This document shows, piece by piece, positions 60,101 through 64,000 of a stretch of DNA of 64,000 nucleotides. Origin of the DNA: Bolinopsis microptera (taxonomy: Eukaryota > Ctenophora > Tentaculata > Lobata > Bolinopsidae). Under the pieces are notes generated by a model. That model saw only the letters and a list, made by a program, of their open reading frames with translations. It was not told the DNA's origin and did not search any database. The first letter of the stretch is position 1. Every line of letters begins with the position of its first letter. The stretch spans positions 17,788,945 through 17,852,944 of the forward strand of contig NC_087079.1 of the NCBI RefSeq assembly GCF_026151205.1. The letters are read 5' to 3'. A program made the translations under genes and the position numbers.

Positions 60101-63100
60101 CTTCTCTTCAGAGACTACTGGGTTGTTGCACGTGCTGCATGTGGCGGTGGTTTTGCACGTGCTGCATGTGGCGGTGGTTTTGCACGTGCTGCATGTGGCG
60201 GTGGTTCTGCACGTGCTGCATGTGGCGGTGGTTCTGCACGTGCAATGTTGATGAGAACATGATACCGACTGGGAGGGCTTTTGTTCGGGACTACGAGGTC
60301 TACTTGAAGAGTCATAATTACAGTCTGAATTTGGATTATCATCGAAGTCTGAGGCATGATTGCCGTGGTCTGAGGCAAGGTTATCATGGTCAGAGTAAAG
60401 GTCATTATAGTGGTCTGAAGCAAGATCACTGTTGAGGTTGGGATGCCCGTTATCAAACCCCTCTGAGTCACTGGAAGCACTCCACTCACTAGACTTACCA
60501 CCCCGGTGCGACAAGAAGGATTGACGGAGGGATCTGGTGAGAGCAAACCGGGCCTCCGGCAACTCTTTACTTATCCTAGCTGCAGAGAAATCAGGCTTCA
60601 TCAGCTCCGGTAACTCTTTACTTATCCTAGCAGCAGAGAAATCAGGCTTCATCAGCTCCTCGTAGCAGCTACTCTGGTCTGATAAGAATACTTCGTCAGA
60701 AACGTTACCAGTGGAGATACAACCGTGAACATGGTTACCGGACGAGTTGGAGCACGACCAGAGGTGAAGTGAGTCAGTAGAACAAGCCACTCTGTAGCTA
60801 AGCGACCTGACCACCTTCCTGACGATCAGACCTCTAGCCAGCCTCTCACGTGACCCAAACATTCTGGTATCACGTGACTCTAGGACTCTGATGTCGGGTA
60901 AAGAGCGGGTAATGTCGGAGGGGAAGAGACAGGAGAGCGAGGGGGATGTTAACTGTTCGAGTTCAGGGGAAGAGTCGCTGTAACCATGGAAATAAGACTC
61001 TGGTTGGGAGGTGTCATCACTGAAGAGCTCGTCTGTGTCACAGAACTCGCAAGAGTCTGGTGATATGTTCTGGATATTATTGGGGATTGTTTCAGAGTTG
61101 GGCGGAGACTCTACCAGACTGGAGACTGTTTCCATCTCCTCGTCACTCTTACTGTTACTGTTGCTGATCATAGCATCACTGCTACTGTTCATTATAAACT
61201 CTCCACTCGAGATGCTATGATCTTTGAAGGAGGAGGGAGGAGAGGAGGTTGTTAATATCTCCTTACACTGACCCACACTGTCAGACCAATTAAAGGAGCT
61301 GTCAGGAGGACTGCTAAGAAATTCAGGAGACGTTAAGATGAGTTGATCTGGAGACGTTGAGATGAGTTGATCTGGAGACGTTGAGATGAGTTGATCTGGA
61401 GATGTTAAGATGAGTTGATCTGGAGAAGTCCCAACGAAGCCTGGGGACTGAACAGTTTCCGAGTCGGAACAAGACATTTCTCTAACCTCGTTAAACAGAG
61501 CTGTTACCCACTGACTGTGATCACACTGCTTCTTGGGAACTACACTCATTACCAACATAAGATAACCTCTGGATCTGTTGAAACCGGGCGGTTTTACCCT
61601 CAAATCCCATAGAATACTCTACTGATAACTATCACTAACATAACACGTGATATCATCTTCAGTAGCTAACATGCGTTTGCAACACCACAAACAAGAGAAA
61701 CAACAGAGATGTAAGCACACAGCGAGAACAACTTGCCAGTTCCCAGTCTACCTTACATAAAACACGTGACAGTCACGTGACAACCTATTACTCTAATTCT
61801 GGATCAGCTTTCCAGGCCGATAATTAAATGCAAAAGATGCGCATAAATTGTTTGTTTCCGGATACGGACAGTGATTGGTCGGTATCTTCCTCCGTCAAAC
61901 GAAAGAAGTGAGTATCCCGGAAGTGTGTAAAGTTTCTCCCGGGTGTAAAATCTAAACACGAGTGTGTATGAATCTTACTGTTTGGCATAATGATCCGTGT
62001 AACTCTTAATCTCCCTTTACAACAATGTAATCTCAGGGAGTTAGACAAATTTCCTAATTAATTTAGAGAACCTGACATTTCCGGATATTAACCCTCCTCA
62101 GACACTCTCACGAGGATGGTGGGAGGAGGAATGAACTCCGGGGGTAGCGAGTAGGAACCTCACGAGGATAGTGGGAGGAGGAATAAACTCCGGGGGTAGA
62201 GAGTAGGAACCTCACGAGGATAGTGGGAGGAGGAATAAACCCCGGGGGTAGAGAGTAGGAACCTCACGAGGATGATGGGAGGAGGAATAAACTCCGGGGG
62301 TAGCGAGTAGGAACCTCACGAGGATGGTGGGAGGAGGAATAAACTCCGGGGGTAGTGAGAAGGAACCTCACGAGGATGGTGGGAGGAGGAATAAACTCCG
62401 GGGGTAGAGAGTAGGAACCTCACGAGGATGGTGGGAGGAGGAATAAACTCCGGGGGTAGAGAGTAAGAACCTCACGAGGATTGTGGGAGGAGGAATAAAC
62501 TCCGGGGGTAGAGAGTAGGAACCTCACGAGGATGATGGGAGGAGGAATAAACTCCGGGGGTAGAGAGTAAGAACCTCACGAGGATGATGGGAAGAGGAAT
62601 AAACTCCGGGGGTAGCGAGTAGGAACCTCACGAGGATTGTGGGAGGAGGAATAAACTCCGGGGGTAGAGAGTAGGAACCTCACGAGGATGATGGGAGGAG
62701 GAATAAACTCCGGGGGTAGAGAGTAAGAACCTCACGAGGATGGTGGGAAGAGGAATAAACTCCGGGGGTAGCGAGTAGGAACCTCACGAGGTTAGTGGGA
62801 GGAGGAATAAACTCCGGGGGTAGAGAGTAGGAACCTCACGAGGTTAGTGGGAGGAGGAATAAACTCCGGGGGTAGCGAGTAGGAACCTCACGAGGATGGT
62901 GGGAGGAGGAATAAACTCCGGGGGTAGCGAGTAGGAACCTCACGAGGATGGTGGGAGGAGGAATAAACTCCGGGGGTAGAGAGTAGGAACCTCACGAGGA
63001 TGGTGGGAGGAGGAATAAACTCCGGGGGTAGAGAGTAGGAACCTCACGAGGATGGTGGGAGGAGGAATAAACTCCGGGGGTAGAGAGTAGGAACCTCACG

Positions 63101-63974
63101 AGGATGGTGGGAGGAGGAATAAACTCCGAGGGTAGAGAGTAGGAACCTCACGAGGATGATGGGAGGAGGAATAAACTCCGGGGGTAGAGAGTAGGAACCT
63201 CACTAAAACTACAAACCAGAGGTAAAAGAGGCGTTCTAATCCCGGTTAGATTAGAACAGTAAACGTAAAGTGCGAAGAACAAAAGATGAACAGTAGGCTA
63301 TCCACCTAGGAACGAGGACAATTCCACAAGTTAACCAGGTTGGACGGTGTGAGAATTAGCTAACTGTTTACTTACTGTTTTCTTAATGTTTACTTACTGT
63401 TTACTTAATGTTTACTTACTGTTTATGTACTGTTTACTTACTGTTTATTTACTGTTTACTTACTGTTTACTTACTGTTTACTTACTGTTTACTTACTGTT
63501 TAATTACAGTTTACTTACAGTTTACTTACAGTTTAGTTACTGTTTAATTACTGTTTACTTACTGTTTACTTACTGTTTACTTAATGTTTAAATACTTACT
63601 GTTTACTTACTGTTTACTTACTGTTTACTTACTGTTTACTACTGAACGGAGGGGTCTCGCAAAAGTCTACGATTGAACGAAATCCTCAAATTGAGATAAA
63701 AGTAAACCTACAATTATGGAGGTAGGGAGGTAGGGAGGTAGGGAGGTAGGGAGGTAGGGAGGTAGGGAGGTAGGGAGGTAGGGAGGTAATAACAAACCTT
63801 GGTGATATCGAGCTGTTCCTGCAGTCCTCCATCCAGGGAGCTAGATAACCAGAGGTTTGGTTTATCGAGAGTACTGGACACGTCCCCCAACTTTACCTCT
63901 ACTTCAGTACACAGGTCCATGTAAAGGGTGATCTGGTGACGGAGCGAGACCAGGTACTCCTGTCTTGCTGATAA
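54149..63974 (-). CDS. Spectrin-repeat protein, right copy (continues past edge)
   Basis: Minus-strand exons: 63974-63798, about 61531 (or ATG 61558)-59966, 59103-58744, 58377-58250, 57325-57087, 56769-56670, 56523-56410, 56267-56027, 55881-55753, 55599-55405, 55263-55120, 54416-54282, 54190-54149. Exon lengths equal the left copy except the large exon, the VNTR exon and 57325-57087 (15 nt shorter, five residues). From ATG 61558 the frame is 1,139 codons plus stop. One clear lesion: the acceptor before exon 57325-57087 reads CAAT where the left copy reads CAGT, so AG is lost. Using the next AG shifts the frame. The copy may be impaired, or this is a base error. Confidence 0.75.
54438..55105 (-). 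repeat. Long CRE (TGACGTCA) array, right
   Basis: About 31 copies of a 21-nt unit, GTGATGACGTCACGTTATGTT, in the intron between exons 55263-55120 and 54416-54282. About two dozen keep the perfect palindrome TGACGTCA. Variants GAAGTCAC, ATAACGTC and GACGTTAC break it. All six frames are open or nearly so because the unit is a multiple of three; these are not genes. Confidence 0.96.
56883..57075 (-). repeat. Intronic E-box (CACGTG) array, right
   Basis: Mirror of 23,455-23,640, about ten units of GCAATAACACGTGGTAACGC with CACGTG in the better copies, directly after the donor of exon 57325-57087. Confidence 0.85.
58000..58262 (-). repeat. 42-nt array copying an exon end and donor
   Basis: About six copies, on the minus strand, of GACAACTTCAACAA followed by GTTAGTACAGAGTCAAACTT and AGCTTAGA. 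The first is the end of exon 58377-58250 with its donor. The left arm has the original plus one decayed partial copy (22,451-22,515). Confidence 0.93.
58744..59103 (-). CDS. VNTR exon of spectrin-repeat gene, right
   Basis: Phase-0 exon, 360 nt. About seven KSSTMAT-type heptads (some KSSTLAT) against about 13 on the left, followed by the same MGDFMTTSS and Lys/Ser/Thr tail. The difference from the left copy is 135 nt, a multiple of three. Confidence 0.8.
59966..61558 (-). CDS. Large Ser/Thr-rich exon of spectrin-repeat gene, right
   Basis: Mirror of 18,836-20,446 with the same donor (GTTAGT) and Met. TSPDQLI repeats: four against five on the left. The Cys-rich nine-residue repeat has four units against three. 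Two copies of ELMKPDFSAARISKELPE are nearly identical. The residues FLMSPPEF region of the left copy is absent here. Every length change preserves frame. Confidence 0.75.
62104..63205 (-). repeat. 52-nt minisatellite, about 21 copies, right
   Basis: Reverse complement of the 6,560-18,293 unit (GAGTAGGAACCTCACGAGGA on this strand). Ten times shorter than the left array and with few indels. Between it and the coding exon lies the conserved segment 61,559-62,103. Confidence 0.97.
63358..63645 (-). repeat. 11-nt TACTGTTTACT array, right
   Basis: Mirror of 6,116-6,408; about 26 copies with ATTACTG and TTACAG variants. Confidence 0.94.
63714..63787 (-). repeat. 8-nt GTAGGGAG array, right
   Basis: About nine perfect copies of GTAGGGAG, mirror of the longer array at 5,767-6,042, adjoining the donor of exon 63974-63798. 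Confidence 0.95.
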
Positions 63975-64000
63975 CTGGGGCGAGGTGATTAGTTATCTTT

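Larger units (their letters stand above)
40330..64000. repeat. Right arm of giant inverted repeat
   Basis: This is the reverse-complement partner of 5,556-37,164, still matching when the window ends. It carries its own expansions (40,400-42,492; 48,000-48,850; 49,769-50,947; 51,706-53,107; 54,438-55,105; 58,000-58,262), a 238-bp element absent from the left arm, and one damaged splice acceptor in the spectrin gene. Order from the centre outward: gene A, gene B, spectrin gene. Confidence 0.93.

Overview
This is eukaryotic, almost certainly metazoan, DNA. All the genes I can support are split into short exons with GT-AG introns and consistent phases, and none looks bacterial. I cannot name the species. 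Spectrin-repeat exons, four-pass membrane protein genes, TA- and TTAA-flanked elements without coding capacity and very abundant minisatellites suggest an invertebrate genome. Tandem repeats fill something like two fifths of the window.

Layout: the window is dominated by a giant inverted repeat. The left arm (about 5,556-37,164) is matched, reverse-complemented, by the right arm (about 40,330 to the window end at 64,000). A spacer of about 3.2 kb lies between them. Bases 1-5,555 lie outside the part of the palindrome that can be compared. They hold a C-run minisatellite, unassigned AT-rich sequence and a 731-bp foldback element.

Each arm carries the same genes in mirror order: (i) a long spectrin-repeat gene (left, + strand, 5,584-27,846; right, - strand, 54,149-63,974 and beyond the edge); (ii) tetraspan gene B (left 28,468-30,426, - strand; right 47,538-53,520, + strand), tail-to-tail with the spectrin gene; (iii) tetraspan gene A (left 33,275-35,832, - strand; right 43,794-45,356, + strand). 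The spacer holds a third paralogue, gene C (38,106-39,821, + strand), present once. A, B and C share one gene plan: coding exons of 91, 84, 27 and 48 nt followed by a variable last exon, all in phase 1. They encode small four-pass proteins with conserved polar residues in the membrane segments. I do not recognise a named family.

The arms are similar but not identical. They differ by substitutions, one clean transposon insertion (43,981-44,218, with the empty site in the left arm), one 424-bp deletion, a lost splice acceptor in the right spectrin copy, and above all by minisatellites. Many arrays are expanded in one arm and are single-copy in the other. In several cases the repeated unit spans an exon-intron junction, so that splice donors, splice acceptors or exon ends are multiplied tens of times.

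The arrangement is either a real inverted duplication or two haplotypes falsely joined head-to-head. The error-rich minisatellite at the inner boundary (37,165-37,955) is the weakest point of the assembly. All gene functions are inferred from visible sequence only.
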